Notes under the pieces: generated by a model
Database searches by the model: none
Told to the model about the DNA's origin: nothing
What the model saw: only the letters and a program-made list of their open reading frames with translations
Shown here: positions 51,781 to 63,990 of the stretch, piece after piece
Numbering within the stretch: the first letter of the stretch is position 1
Layout of the letters: every line of letters starts with the position of its first letter
Translations under genes and position numbers: made by a program
Assembly: GCF_964340395.1 (NCBI RefSeq)
Contig: NC_135561.1
Span: 9,643,732-9,707,731 of the forward strand
Direction of reading: 5' to 3'
DNA length: 64,000 bases
DNA from: Glandiceps talaboti
Taxonomy: Eukaryota; Hemichordata; Enteropneusta; Spengelidae

Positions 51781-54700
51781 AAAGTGTGTAATGTTTACCA
51801 CATTTTGTACACAAGTGACAGCACCTGAGGTTTCTTTTGTTTTTATGGCAAAAGTTTCATTTTTTTTCAACAATCTATTAATGCCATAAAACTGACTATC
51901 ACTAAATCAAAAATGTTTGCTGCAAAACAGGGGAGTTTGATTATTATAAATTCTTGTAATATAATGTACACAATCAAAACAGTAAAATTATGAAATGAAC
52001 TCCAATACTTATTACCTGGGTTAATCAAATTAGTTATGTTTTTTGATCATTAGCAAATAGATATATGGCACAATCCTTCGACTGACAAGTCGATATGGGC
52101 AAAAATTACCAAACACATTAACTAGATAGATTACATTAACACCAATTGGGCAGATACCATCAGTGACAATCATTTTGATAGCAATTGAAATGAAAAAAGT
52201 ATACAGTATGAAAGCTATACAGTACTTCACATGTACACCGTCAAATCTGTTACTGGAAAGACAAAAGGATGTATAATTTGAGCACAGAGGGCGCTGTTTG
52301 AAAAGTTAGTCATAAGAGGAGGCTGTTTGAAAATGATGGCCAGCATATAGTTCATTTGAAAGTGGAAACTCGGCACTAGTATTTCATGGCAAAAATTAAT
52401 CAGATGCAAATGAGTACTACAAGAGCTTGAACCTTCAAGTAGTTGCACCTTGGTTGTCATGGCAAAAATTTATGACAATTATCGGAAATGAGATAGTTGT
52501 ACTCTTTTTGTGGCATTTCATGGAACTAATGAGGTATGTTTTCGAACTACAAGTTGTACTGCCAAGGGTTAGCGTCCATGATACGAATCACACAACACCT
52601 ATTTTTTCCAATCTTGGGTTCCCCCACATAATACTTCTTTAGAAAATAGCTACTAAGTAGGTACCTGGTATATATAGCATATTGCTTGTATGAAATAAAT
52701 GTACAACCAACAGCTTGACAAATATCTAATGGTTGGTGTACTGAAATCGAAGTATTAGAAAGTGCTCTGTGATATCAACATTCCTGGCAATCTTTTAAAC
52801 ATGAAAATGTCATAAGTATAGCACCCAAATCAAATTTTGCTTCCCTCAAGCCCCATTTAGAGGAAAAATCTTCTTTCATTTGACATGAAGCATTAATAAA
52901 TTTCCTACCCCTAAGCATCAACTACATCTAGCTAGGACATATATATCTGAGAAAAAAATCACTTCAACTTAATAAACGACTGACAACTGTAAAAATAATA
53001 CATTTATGAACAGAAGTAGACTGCAATGTACAGGCTATGTATAAAAGTAGACAATTTGGAATAAGTTATCTGGGTGAGAAAAGATATGAGCCGCTAAAAC
53101 GCTCTATAGCATATGCATGATTCCAATAACATGCCTGTCTCTATGCAGTTGGTATAGGGATGTCTTTGTTCAAATTGTTTAAAACGTTTATAGTTTTTAA
53201 CTGACCACTACGTCATCTTGGTTTGAAAGAGTGCAGGATCTGATGATTCACATATCCACCAACAGTTTCTGATCTGGACTATTCCATGTTTCCACAGAGG
53301 AGGCTGACTTTAAAAACCCAATGATTAATGATTCAGTGTATCTTTTGTTGGTCTGTCACCCTACCTAAGTGAGTTGTCCTCCCCTATAGAAACATAGAAT
53401 AATCCAGTTTACAGAACAGATGTAGGAATGAACAAGTTCAAGAATTAATCGATCTGAATACTGCTTTCTGATTTTGCCAATGTGTAAACATATTTTAGCT
53501 GACAAAAGGTTTAAGTATATTCTTTGGGTTTGAAAATATTTCCAAATCTGCAGGGTAGTCATTCAGATACAAAAAATAGGAACAAGACACTATTTTTGTG
53601 CATTTTTTTGACTGATTTACAGCTATCATGCCATTGTACTCTTTTTGAAGTTATACGATAAATGGAAATATATTCATAAAGTAGTCTTCAAGTTTTTAAC
53701 TGTATGGTCATTTCTCCTTTCAAAGAGACATAAAAACTGGTCTGTTGATGAAATAGACTGTATGTTGCGTCGTTCTGCCCTCACCCAACAGTATACCTGC
53801 CAGACTACAGATGAAATGGACCTACAATATATAATCAAGTTGACATGCAAAAGTTGCATTGAAAACAGTACTAAATGCTCTCTATATTCTAGTATTTCAG
53901 TAAACAGTACACAACTTACATCAACAACATGTGTACAACAAGTTGTAGTCAACACAAATCTACAATGATGGTATGAATAAAAATGACACAATCTGGGTTT
54001 ATATGTTTGTGGAATTTGTTTTGCTGCATGTTTAATAATAAAATGTACTTGCAGTATTCTACTGACTGATGCATACTTAAACTATCATTAGACGTAAGAT
54101 TTGTTCTGTCGCTCCGACCTCACCAGTCTTCTCTGTCCAAAGGGGGTTGACTGATGTGTGTACAGACTAAATGCTTACACGTAATTGATGGAACTCATAC
54201 TTGGCATTAAAATATAAAATATCATTGGTCTGATGACAATGGATCATATGTATCAAATGTAGAGGAAATTCCTACTATGCAGTCAACTATTTTAAAAATG
54301 CCAGAAGATGATTATGTCATAGAAGGCATGCATTGACAATATTATACTACAAAAAGTCTAATTGGGGTGTTAAGTATTTTCTTGTGAGTAAAAAGCTTAT
54401 AAACCCAGCTTGTGCCACTTTGAGGACATACCAATGAAACAATGATTTTACTAGGTATGACATACTAAGTTTTAAGGTAAAATGGACCTCAGGGACCACT
54501 TTCCCTAAAAATCAAAACTCTGTAAATCGCTCAAAACTTTGTCACATGAAGCTTGTTTCTGCTCCTTATAAATAAGACTAAATTTAGGGCTTCATCATTT
54601 TGTTTGAAAGGAAATTAGCAAACTTTAATTTCCCATAGAGTTGGTACAGTATTTGGTGGCCATATTGGATTTTCAAGTGGGTTATATATTGTAATCTTAA

Positions 54701-54873
54701 TACCATTTTGACCTTGAGTTGAAAATTTTGCATTGTGATCTATCTTGACTTCACCTGAAACTGGGCTGGATTTTTCTTGAAAAAATTAACCATTACAGTA
54801 AATGATTTGAAGATTTTCATATATGTTTTCATTCAGGTATATACTGTTATAGTGCCACTTAAAGGATATACAA

Positions 54874-55203
54874 CCCTGGTAGTCGAACATTCAGTTTACT
54901 AAAATAGACACAAACTAAAACTATTGTCGCAACATGTTGATACAACAGTGATAATCTATTGAATGGACGTTGGTTTAAGTATAGTCTCAGTAGGAAGGTG
55001 TCTCTGAAAACTAGTTTATTTAGAGTTCCAAAAACTTGCACTACTGTTTTGGGACTTCCAATGTTTACACACTGTTAAACTTTGTGATTAGAATCACACA
55101 ACAGAGGAACTGCTACCACCTACTTATGTAATCTACCACATTGAAGAACAATAGATTTAGAGTGCGTCGATCTTAGTAAACCGAAGGCTGGATTACCAGG
55201 GTA
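54874..55203. mobile_element. Foldback MITE, family A, complete copy
   Basis: About 50-base inverted ends: CCTGGTAGTCGAACATTCAGTTTACTAA at the left and TTAGTAAACCGAAGGCTGGATTACCAGG at the right. The interior includes ATCTATTGAATGGACGTTGG. About 330 bp; the best-defined copy of the family. Confidence 0.8.
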
Positions 55204-56316
55204 ATAACATTGTATGTTTTATCAATGAAATAACGATCTACTTTCGTACAACAATTCTGTAACAGATGTTTTACAAAAATATATCAGATATACTATTACA
55301 AAGGTGACATCACATTCAGTTTCATCAACCTGCTTTTAAAACAAGTACAAACATGACGATAAATTATATACCCTTTATAAACAAAATTTAAAAAAAATAA
55401 TCCCAAAAAACTTCAAATTTATCAAAATAAAGTTTGGAGAAACAGTTATTCTTTTCAACATCTAATAATAACGATAGTTTTTAGTAAGCAATGCTTAGAC
55501 ATTGAACCAACAAATTGTAAGCAGAAACAAAATGATAGACAAACAAGATTTCGGCATCGATATTTTGAATTTATTTTTTGATATCTGTAATATTGGTACA
55601 AGGATGTTTTTACTACACCTTCGGTTCAGAATACATCTTCATTTAGTTACAGAAACAGATTTTATTTCTTTGTCAATTTTTTTTTTTTTTTTTTTTTTGG
55701 GGGGGGGGACAATGCTTATTATTAGTGAAAATTTAAGTTGCATTGACGGCGGTTTATAATCTGTAATAATAAATTATCAATAATTGGCAGATACCGATGA
55801 TTATGGCAGATACCAGAGACAGAATGTTTTGTGTTTTGAATACATAAGAAAAATATATTGCAGAGCACGCTTTGAGTATCGGTGGGATAAACAAAAATGG
55901 AAAAGATTAAGTAAATTTTACAAAACTTGCTATAGAAAAAAAACACTATCCTTATGTTTTTTTTTGTAAAAGTACTGAATGAATATATACATGTGTAATA
56001 AGTAACAGTACAAAAATGACAAAAATGATAAAAATGCCCTGAAAAGAAATTGCTTTCTATACATTATAAAGTTTTTTGTCCTTTTTTTTTTGAAAAGTTT
56101 TTGAATTGTATACAGATCTGACCTTCCTAATAGAGGTGTTGTGATAAATATAATTAATACTGTGGTAGGGATGGGGTTAGTTTTTAGCAAGTAGTCGCAG
56201 ATTATGTTCAGCACAATGAAGGCTTTAATGACTTGGTTTCTGTAACTCTATGTAATTACACCCTCTATATAGGGTATCAAGCTTTAAATATGAGTAAAGT
56301 AAACAACTACTTATGC

Positions 56317-56374
56317 TTATAAAATATCTGACTGACCAGCACTCCTTGGTAGCTGGGGAGAACCCTGGAACACA
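56317..56374 (-). CDS. Possible last coding exon of the SULF-like gene
   Basis: An acceptor (TTATTTTCAAAG) followed by a frame in the right phase (2) for the exon ending at 59434 gives about 19 residues (VFQGSPQLPRSAGQSDIL) and a TAA. It is 3 kb away and shows no match to known SULF ends, so it is a weak candidate. Confidence 0.2.
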
Positions 56375-56689
56375 CTTTGAAAATAAATGATGTTATAAGA
56401 GTAAAATAAACAAATCTGGTTAGAGAAATAAAGACATTTCTTGATGTGCACACCACAAAAAATACAAAAAAATAAAAATAAAAATTGAATGTTTGGTATT
56501 CTTGACAGAAAAAATAGCACCATGGTGCAAAATTATGAAATCTCAAACAGCAAAGAGTTGTTTAAATATTTTAAAAAATAGATGAGTACCAGAACTTGTT
56601 AAAGAGCAAAGTTATTTCAGATGCAACATATCTCTATGAGTTGAAGGTTATGATAATAGTGGTAGTGATAGCTAGCTTGTTACTAAAAA

Positions 56690-57245
56690 AAGTTGTGTCT
56701 ATTACTTATCTGATAATTTGTAGCTAAATAAGGTGGTGTCTATTTCATATTGATATTTTGTAGCTAAATAAGGTGTTGTGTCTATTTCGTATTATTGATA
56801 TTTTGTAGCTAAATAAGGTGGTGTCTATTTCATATTATTGATATTTTGTAGCTAAATAAGGTGTTGTGTCTATTTCGTATTATTGATAATTTAATTGTAG
56901 CTAAATAAGGTGGTGTCTATTTCATATTATTGATATTTTGTAGCTAAATAAAGAAGAATAGTGTTTATTCTATGATATTTATTGGATATTTGTTGCTAAA
57001 AAGGTGGTTATTTAAGGATATTATCTTTACTTTGTTGGTAAATAAGGTAATGTCTATTTATCTGAAATCTTTGACAATTTGTTGCTCAGTAAGGTATTTG
57101 CGTCTATTTGATATCACTGATAATTTGTTGCTAAGTAAGATGTGTCTACATTGTAATACTATTGATAATTTGTAGCAAAATAAAGAAAGTGTGTCTATTT
57201 CTCTGATATTATTGATAATTTGTTGCTAAATGTGGTGGTGTTGTG
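56690..57245. repeat. Minisatellite, about 10 units of 55-65 bp
   Basis: Repeats of TTTGTAGCTAAATAAGGTGGTGTCTATTTCATATTATTGATA-type units. Two alternating forms (GGTGGTGTC and GGTGTTGTGTC) appear in the left half, and units decay to the right (TTGTTGCTAAGTAAG). Confidence 0.9.
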
Positions 57246-58851
57246 TCTATTTTTTTCTATGCTATTGGGCTTACAAAAAAAAATTAGAAAGTTCGTGAGA
57301 CTCACTATAATATACTTCAGATATTGATCTTTGATGAGTTTAAAGTGTAGTGGTCATGTACTGCGCTTTACATGCTGCAGATGTGTGTTTGGCCGCTTAC
57401 AAAAAAGGGTTTGACATGAAAATTTGAAAGTTTTGTGGTTTTTCAAGCATCATGTGTAATCCTTGGTTTGATATTTGCTCTTCTTTCTGTCTATTATTCC
57501 TTAGCAAACTTTCCATTGTGGAGTACCTCCATGATGGGTGCTAGTGACGTGGATGGCCACTGCATTTTACAAGTATCATGGCTTTACCGAATAACAAGGG
57601 ACAGAAATGTAAGAGAAACAAATCAAGTAAACACATCAAACCATGATAATATACATTGGGATTATGCACGGTACTTTGAAAATTGACAAAACCTATGGAT
57701 TTTAATGTCAAACTCTCGTTTGCGAGAGCCCCAAAACATATACACAACAGAAGATGTGCAGTACATGACAACTGCACTGTACGTTGAGTTTTAATGCCAT
57801 TGCTGTTTCGTTTGACTACACTAAGATTACAGAAGTGTGTATTTTGAATAGTATACATGAAGTGGAAGATGAACTTCTGATACACAGTAGTCTGCTTTTG
57901 ACAAAGGAAACATTACTGAAGCAAAAATCATTCTATTAAAGGTAATGCCTTGCTAATGCTGTAAATAAATTACTAAAATGAATAAAATGAGAACAGCTGA
58001 TAGTTTTATATATTTTTTAGTTTAAACCTGTTTGGTGTAATATGATAACACCACACATGTCTTTTTTCATTTAAATCTAGATTTTAACTATAATTTACTG
58101 TTTTCATAAATTTAGATTCAATTTTTTTCTCATCACAAAGTCACTTCTTTCTCTTGAATGCATGCATATGGTATGTTTTCACACCTCTCTCACTGTCTTC
58201 CTTAGACACCACCACTGCCACCCTCTCCCTAGACCCCATCCTTTCTTCCCCACAATGCACAGCAAATTGTAATCATGGTCAGTGGTAAGTGTCATCATTC
58301 CATCTAGGATGAACTCCACTTTCAGCTGGGACACCGGAGCTGTGACTTCTTTTGTTTGCTACAGTTCCGTGTCTTTTTTTCTTGAGTTGCTTGCAAGTTT
58401 ATTTTTTTCTTCAGGTTCTTTGACAATTTTCTGTCTTTGTACAGTATATCACATTACATCAGGCTTTAACCTCTCCACCCTCTCCACATTCTAAAAGAGA
58501 AGATAATCATGACATTATTGGCAACAGTGTCAGTGTTTCATTGCATTGTCACTACTGCCCCAACATGGTGCCAGAGGATGGGGTGGTTAACCCCAAAATA
58601 TGTTAAAATGGCCAAATGGATGAGGATTTGAAATTTATTTTGGATTTTTCATTTTATAAAACAATTTTGTCATGGCTTCCGACTTGAAAAATCAATGTGA
58701 AACAACACAGACTAAGTCTGTGTTTGCAACTCAATACCTTGCAAAATGCTAAAATATGTGAAAAAAGTGTTTTATTGTACGTACAAATTATTATATTATT
58801 CTTTAAAGGGTTTGATCACCTTATGGATTTAAGTTGTAAACATCCATACTA

Positions 58852-59392
58852 GGCAATTGAGGTTTTGGCTTACTAAGATAGACACAAACTAAAACTAAGT
58901 GTTGTTTGATATTGTAGATTACACAAGTGGGTGATAGTGGTGCCTCTGGTGTGAGAAATTATTAGTTACCCTGTAATCAAGGTAGTGTAAACAGTGGACA
59001 TCCCCAAAAAGTAGACGGTGAGTTCTGGAAGTCTTAAAAAATGGCACCCTACTGTGAGTATAATTGAACCAGAGTCCATTCAATACCTTATATCAACATG
59101 TCACACAACTACTGACATCAGACCATTGATGAAAGGAACCTGGTACAAACAGGGAAAGTAAACAATTGAATTGGATTAATAACACTTGGCTCAGCATGTT
59201 GGAAGTGCAGTGACTTGTATTACACACGATGGTTTGATAGAATGTAATACAAGTCTCTGTTGTTCCAACATGCTGTTATTAATCCAATTCAGTTGTTTAC
59301 TTTCCCTGTTTGTACCAGGTTCCTTTCATCCATGGTCTGATGTTGGCAGTTGTAGTTAGTGTCTATCTTAGTAAGCGAGACATTGATTGCCA
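58852..59392. mobile_element. Foldback MITE, family A, interrupted by a nested element
   Basis: The left end AATTGAGGTTTTGGCTTACTAAGATAGACACAAACTAAAACTA and right end GTGTCTATCTTAGTAAGCGAGACATTGATTGCC are inverted and belong to family A. The right arm is split by the element at 59112-59349. Confidence 0.75.
59112..59349. mobile_element. Young foldback element nested in a family A MITE
   Basis: Two arms of about 105 bases are nearly perfect inverse copies. The left begins CTGACATCAGACCATTGATG; the right ends CATGGTCTGATGTTGGCAG; both include the CCTGGTACAAACAGGGAAAG block in opposite orientation. The arms meet around TGTATTACACACGATGG..GTAATACA. The high arm identity suggests recent insertion. 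Confidence 0.85.
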
Positions 59393-59433
59393 GAGTAGTA
59401 TTTTTTATTGTGATGGTGTAGATAGTTACCTAC

Positions 59434-59682
59434 CTGTCTGGATCAGTTTCATCTTCCTCATCCTCATAAGGTTCTGTTAAGACATAAAAAATTTGCATCA
59501 GATTCTATAATAGTCATCAATAAGCAACTAAATAAGTCCTTACAAAATCAAAATTGGAGAGACCTCTGTCATTAAAAATATATGGGGATTTTCATGTGAA
59601 TTTTATTTCTTTGTTTCAAACAAATATAAACATTTAACAAAAACAGACAGACAGACAGACATGCTAAACAAACACACACACG

Positions 59683-59767
<85 letters not shown>

Positions 59768-62700
59768 CTTCTCTCTTCCCCTAGATACAAGGCCAGTTTC
59801 ATGCTCCAAAAGGGATATTCCAACAGGATACTTTATCACTGCAAATATTTGGTAGTTTACCTCCATTGCTACCTGCAATTATACAACAGATTCTACCACA
59901 AACCCAAAAAGTTTTGCCATAAATGAAATCTTACCATATACTTCACCAGGAGGTGACTTTGGTCTAGGATTGCATTCTTTGGCACCTTTGCACTCTCTAA
60001 GCAGCATTAATTCATCATGTAGCTGATGGCGGATTTCAAGAGGCATGGAGTGTATCCTATTCCACATCTACAAGGGTAATCAAACAACAGACCATTCAAA
60101 ATAATGTAATATGACACTGGTAATCCAGCTTTCAGTTTACCAAGATAGCTGCAGACTAAAACTATTGTTGTTTAAATGTTGTAGATTACACACATGGGTG
60201 ATAACGGTTCCTCTGTTGTGTGATTCTAATCACCCTGTGATCAAGATAGTGTAAACATTGAAGTCCAAAAAGAGTACACTGTTTCAAGTTCATGGAACTC
60301 TCAATAAAACTGTGACTCCTCTCTACTGAGACTATAACCATAGACAGTGGAGGGGAGAAACCAACATCCATTCAATACCGGTAGATTATCACTGTTGTAT
60401 CAACATGTTGCCACAATAGTTTTACTTTGTGTCTATCTTAGTAAACCAAAGGCTCAATTATCAGAGTAATAATTGCCCTTACACACTGAATAGTGATTTG
60501 GCGACTCACTGGAAGTGGCTCAGTTCAACTGTGCCCTCAAATGATGGCTAAATCTTGTTGTTCTCGGTCAAAATGATATAACTGGGATTTATTGTGAGTC
60601 AGCACATAGTAAGAGATAGCATCACTAGAAATTGTGTGCGTCAAATTGGCTTAGAGGGCACACTGCTCACCACATAGAGATAGGGTAACACCAAATTTTG
60701 GTGCATCACTAGAAATTGTGTGCGTCAAATTGGCTTAGAGGGCACACTGGTCACAACATAGAGATAGGGTAACAACAAAGTTTGGTGCGTCACTAGAAAT
60801 TGTGTACGTCAAATTGGCTTAGAGGGCACACTGCTTTGTTCTGTACCTCAGCAAGGTATGGAAGTAGACAAGACCAACCTTTACATAAATTACATTACTG
60901 ATAAAATTGCTACTGAATACAATAATGTCATCAGAAATGTCCTAATTGGTATACCATGTCCATGACTGTTTTACTTATAATGGTTACACACAGTTTTAAC
61001 AAAAAAGAAATAAAAATAACCAACAATGAAATAATTTACCTGTAATGGATCTTCTCCAGGCCTCATATCAAAGTATTCAATAAATCCTGTTATAAACTCG
61101 CAGTATAGGAAATCATGTGTTCTGTTGATTGTTCTTAAACACCAGTATGTGTTGTTGATAGAATTTGGACAAAAACAGAATGATCCCACTGTGAAAATAA
61201 AATCAAATATCATAATTACTTTATGTGTAGAGGAAAACATGCTGTAGGAAAAGTGTATTTGATAATCTTTATTCAAAACTGAATAATTATGTTTTCAAAA
61301 CAAACACATGGGCAAGATTTTACAGATTTCCCTTCAGCTTTGGGACAACACATTGAAACTATGTTACACACTAGCTAACACATCTCAAGATGTTTACAGT
61401 CAGACCACAGTCAATACTGAAGTTACTCGCACCAAGCAACGCTGTGATATACCCACTATTGCAGGCTACATGTGACTATTAAACACTGGTCAACTTGCTA
61501 CAAAGAACACTGGTCAAATTGCTACAAAGACCAGGATTAAGAACTTGATAAGATTACAAATGGCGATTACTCAGTCGATCACATATTTCCAGGACCATCC
61601 ATGGAAGTCCTTTAAAATTCCAAGACTCTTAAAAACTACATTCTTTTCCTCAAACTTTATTATTTTTATTATTAGACTTTATTTAATCTCGATAGACTGT
61701 TGAGCCAGTGGCTCTTCTCACACAGTATCGAGAAAAACATTAAAATATATACATTATATATACACAAACTTGTACATATACTTACAATTCCAAAGTGGTG
61801 GTGTCGTCCAATGATCATTGGTTTGATAAAAACAACTCATTCCTCCGACTGAACACGCCTCTTCTTCTGGACTTTTAGGGTTCTTTTCTTTTTTCTCCTC
61901 CTTCTTCAACTTGTTAGCTTTCTTTTCAACCATCTGATCAATCTCTTCCTCAGTGAGATCAAATTTTCTATTGATAAACAAAAATGACATTTATTACAAA
62001 TAAATTGTACAATATGTAATCATACACTTAGTATTGACACATGTAAGTTAGGCAAGTATTAGTCTCTTGGTTAAGAGAATTTCTCTCTTGTTTTTTTTTT
62101 AGATAAATACTTTCATCAAAAAGTAAGCATTTCTTTTACTGGTACATCTGCTTATTTTTATTTCCATGCATATTTGAATGTTATGACAGTGGTTATATTT
62201 CAGCTGGCTTTCCCGTTCACCTCACTCATGTCGCTTTCTCACAAAATTATACCAATGCAGTCACACAAAATATACTTATTTGATTCCATTTCCTGGAAAA
62301 TAACAGTGGACTAACTTGAGAGGAAGGCTAATGTCACAAGTAAAGTGAACTTGGAAGACTTTGAAGTATCAACGTATGTGACATCACGTGTTAACTAATG
62401 AGGAATATATTTCTGAGACAGTCCATAAGTCAAAGTTGAGTACAAAATGTACAAATCTTCCTTCATACTAAAAATATAGACTCTCTCACAGTCCTTGGAG
62501 CATTGCATAGCTAAAAGGGCTGTTTTGTGTGTACCGATATCTATACTTCATAATTGAACTGTGGGTCCTCATCAACTGCATAGCACTAATCATTTGTTGA
62601 TGTGGCAATAACACAGAGTCGCAGTAACACGTCAACAAATGATTAGCCCTATGTAGTCCATGAGGGCCCACAGTACAAGGATATTTTAGTACAATCATTC

Positions 62701-63661
62701 AGTAGATATTGGTACATACAAAACAGCTAATAGTGATGTTCCCGACGACTGGTGAGAGAATCTAACTAAAAATACTTACTTTTGTAATTTTTCAGCATAT
62801 CTCGATAAAAGTGCATCATTATCAAGATCAGATAAATTTTCTTTGCGATTTCTGAAAGATAAAATATGCTATTAGTTAGTTCTAATAAATACACCTGATC
62901 TGTCCTATAAACAGTTAAACATACGATGCCATACTAAGAATTGAGGTGTTTTAATAATGTGTTCAATCACACTTTATTACCGGTTCCTACACTAATAATT
63001 GATGATTTAATAAGTATAAACTGTATATTAGTTTGTATTAATGCTTCCAGACAGAATATGGCTCTCAGTCCTATCAAATATGCTTGATAAAAATATCGAC
63101 AAAAAGGCGCTGTAGCACAACTGTAGTTGGATGTTGCTATGGGCATGGTCTTGTTGCTAGGCATATTTGACTTTTTAGTTATATTTTGGGCTAGATATTT
63201 GCCTCATAATGAGAACATAGCCAGATAATTTGATCATTAAAATGCATGCAAAATTGATTTCTGCTGTATGCTGGTGAATTCTTAACCAGGTTTAGTAACA
63301 GTACTGTATATGATACATAATACATAATGTCAACGATATGTGAAAAAATGCATCAAATGTTTTCTTACTTTTTGCTTGAATCGTCCTCTTCATCTTCTAC
63401 ATAAATCTCCTCCTCTTCCTCCTCTATTTCCTCCTCATCCTCCTCCTCCTCCTCTTCTTCAATTATCTCTTCATCTTCATCTTCATCTTCTTCCTCTTCC
63501 GTTTCTTCATCTTCACAGATGCAAACCTTTCCCCTCCTTGGTTTTTTGTCAACTACAAACTCTCTGATATCTTTAAGGTTATTGATGCGGTCTTTTAAAG
63601 ACTCAATTTGTTTAGACAGGAACTGCCTGTGCTCCATCCATGCTTGTTGTGATGCAAAGAT
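59434..63661 (-). CDS. SULF1: Extracellular heparan-sulfate 6-O-endosulfatase (SULF), 3' part
   Basis: Minus-strand exons 63661-63369, 62851-62780, 61967-61786, 61188-61040, 60067-59935 and 59473-59434 join in consistent phase. They encode the C-terminal part of a [64 protein letters not shown], then [19 protein letters not shown]. These match vertebrate SULF1/SULF2 closely in cysteine spacing. Upstream is part of the hydrophilic domain, here with a Lys/Arg patch (KKPRRGK) followed by about 45 residues almost all Glu/Asp. SULFs are secreted or cell-surface enzymes that remove 6-O-sulfate from heparan sulfate and so tune Wnt, FGF and BMP signalling. The catalytic sulfatase domain lies beyond the right edge; the last exon is not certain. 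SULF1 or SULF2 cannot be told apart, as invertebrates often have one gene. Confidence 0.9.
59645..59766. repeat. ACAG and CA microsatellite in SULF intron
   Basis: (ACAG)n, a short GC-alternating piece and (CA)n of about 35 units, in the intron between the last two certain SULF exons. Confidence 0.97.
60115..60468. mobile_element. Foldback MITE, family A (SULF intron)
   Basis: ACTGGTAATCCAGCTTTCAGTTTACCAAGATAG at the left; CTATCTTAGTAAACCAAAGGCTCAATTATCAG at the right. Opposite in orientation to the copy at 54874. Internal ATCACCCTGTGATCAAGATAGTGTAAAC is shared with 47725 and 58852. Confidence 0.75.
60619..60832. repeat. 84-bp tandem repeat, 2.6 units
   Basis: The unit GCATCACTAGAAATTGTGTGCG..GGCTTAGAGGGCACACTG..TAGGGTAACA starts at 60619, 60703 and 60787. 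It is related, in reverse orientation, to repeats in the BAG1 3' UTR (48899-49145). Confidence 0.9.
62558..62674. mobile_element. Foldback MITE, family G (SULF intron)
   Basis: Arms ACTGTGGGTCCTCATCAACTGCATAG and CTATGTAGTCCATGAGGGCCCACAGT are inverted, with the pair TAATCATTTGTTGA / TCAACAAATGATTA inside; about 117 bp. Confidence 0.85.
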
Positions 63662-63895
63662 CTAGATAAAAAAACAACATTTAATCAAATTTACCCAACG
63701 GACTTAAAATGTTCCTACATTAGATCTATTCTCTAGACAAAAAAATAACTAAAAATTCAAAATTTACCCAATCAAATTACCTCCAATGACTAGCATTAGC
63801 ATTTCATACCTAAATCACAGAATTTCATTTTTTGGGGGGATTTATTGTAACGTGAATGGCAGTGATGTTTGATATCTCACTCTCTGATAAAATAC

Positions 63896-63990
63896 ATGAA
63901 TGAATGAATGAATGAATGAATGAATGAATGAATGAATGAATGAATGAATGAATGAATGAATAAATGAATGAACAAATGAACAAATGAATG
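63896..63990. repeat. AATG microsatellite
   Basis: (AATG)n of about 17 units decaying to AACG/AACA units at the right edge of the window, in the SULF intron upstream of the acidic exon. Confidence 0.97.

Larger units (their letters stand above)
49700..56316. other. Long AT-rich stretch, no gene recognised
   Basis: Only short open frames without domains. It holds CA/CT and GT microsatellites (50158-50210, 50438-50466), MITE copies at 51711 and 54874, and a T-then-G block at 55677-55709. Its right part may be 3' UTR of the SULF gene on the minus strand, but I cannot confirm that. Confidence 0.4.

Noticed and set aside
51572-51889. Overlapping 105- and 98-residue frames on both strands
   Set aside because: They cover a foldback element (51711-51780), which opens both strands symmetrically.
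53645-53991. Overlapping 107- and 105-residue frames on both strands
   Set aside because: AT-rich, no domain, and includes a half copy of foldback family F at 53757.
57541-57885. 114-residue minus-strand frame
   Set aside because: Lies between the certain SULF exons and the possible last exon but is out of phase, with no SULF similarity; probably chance.
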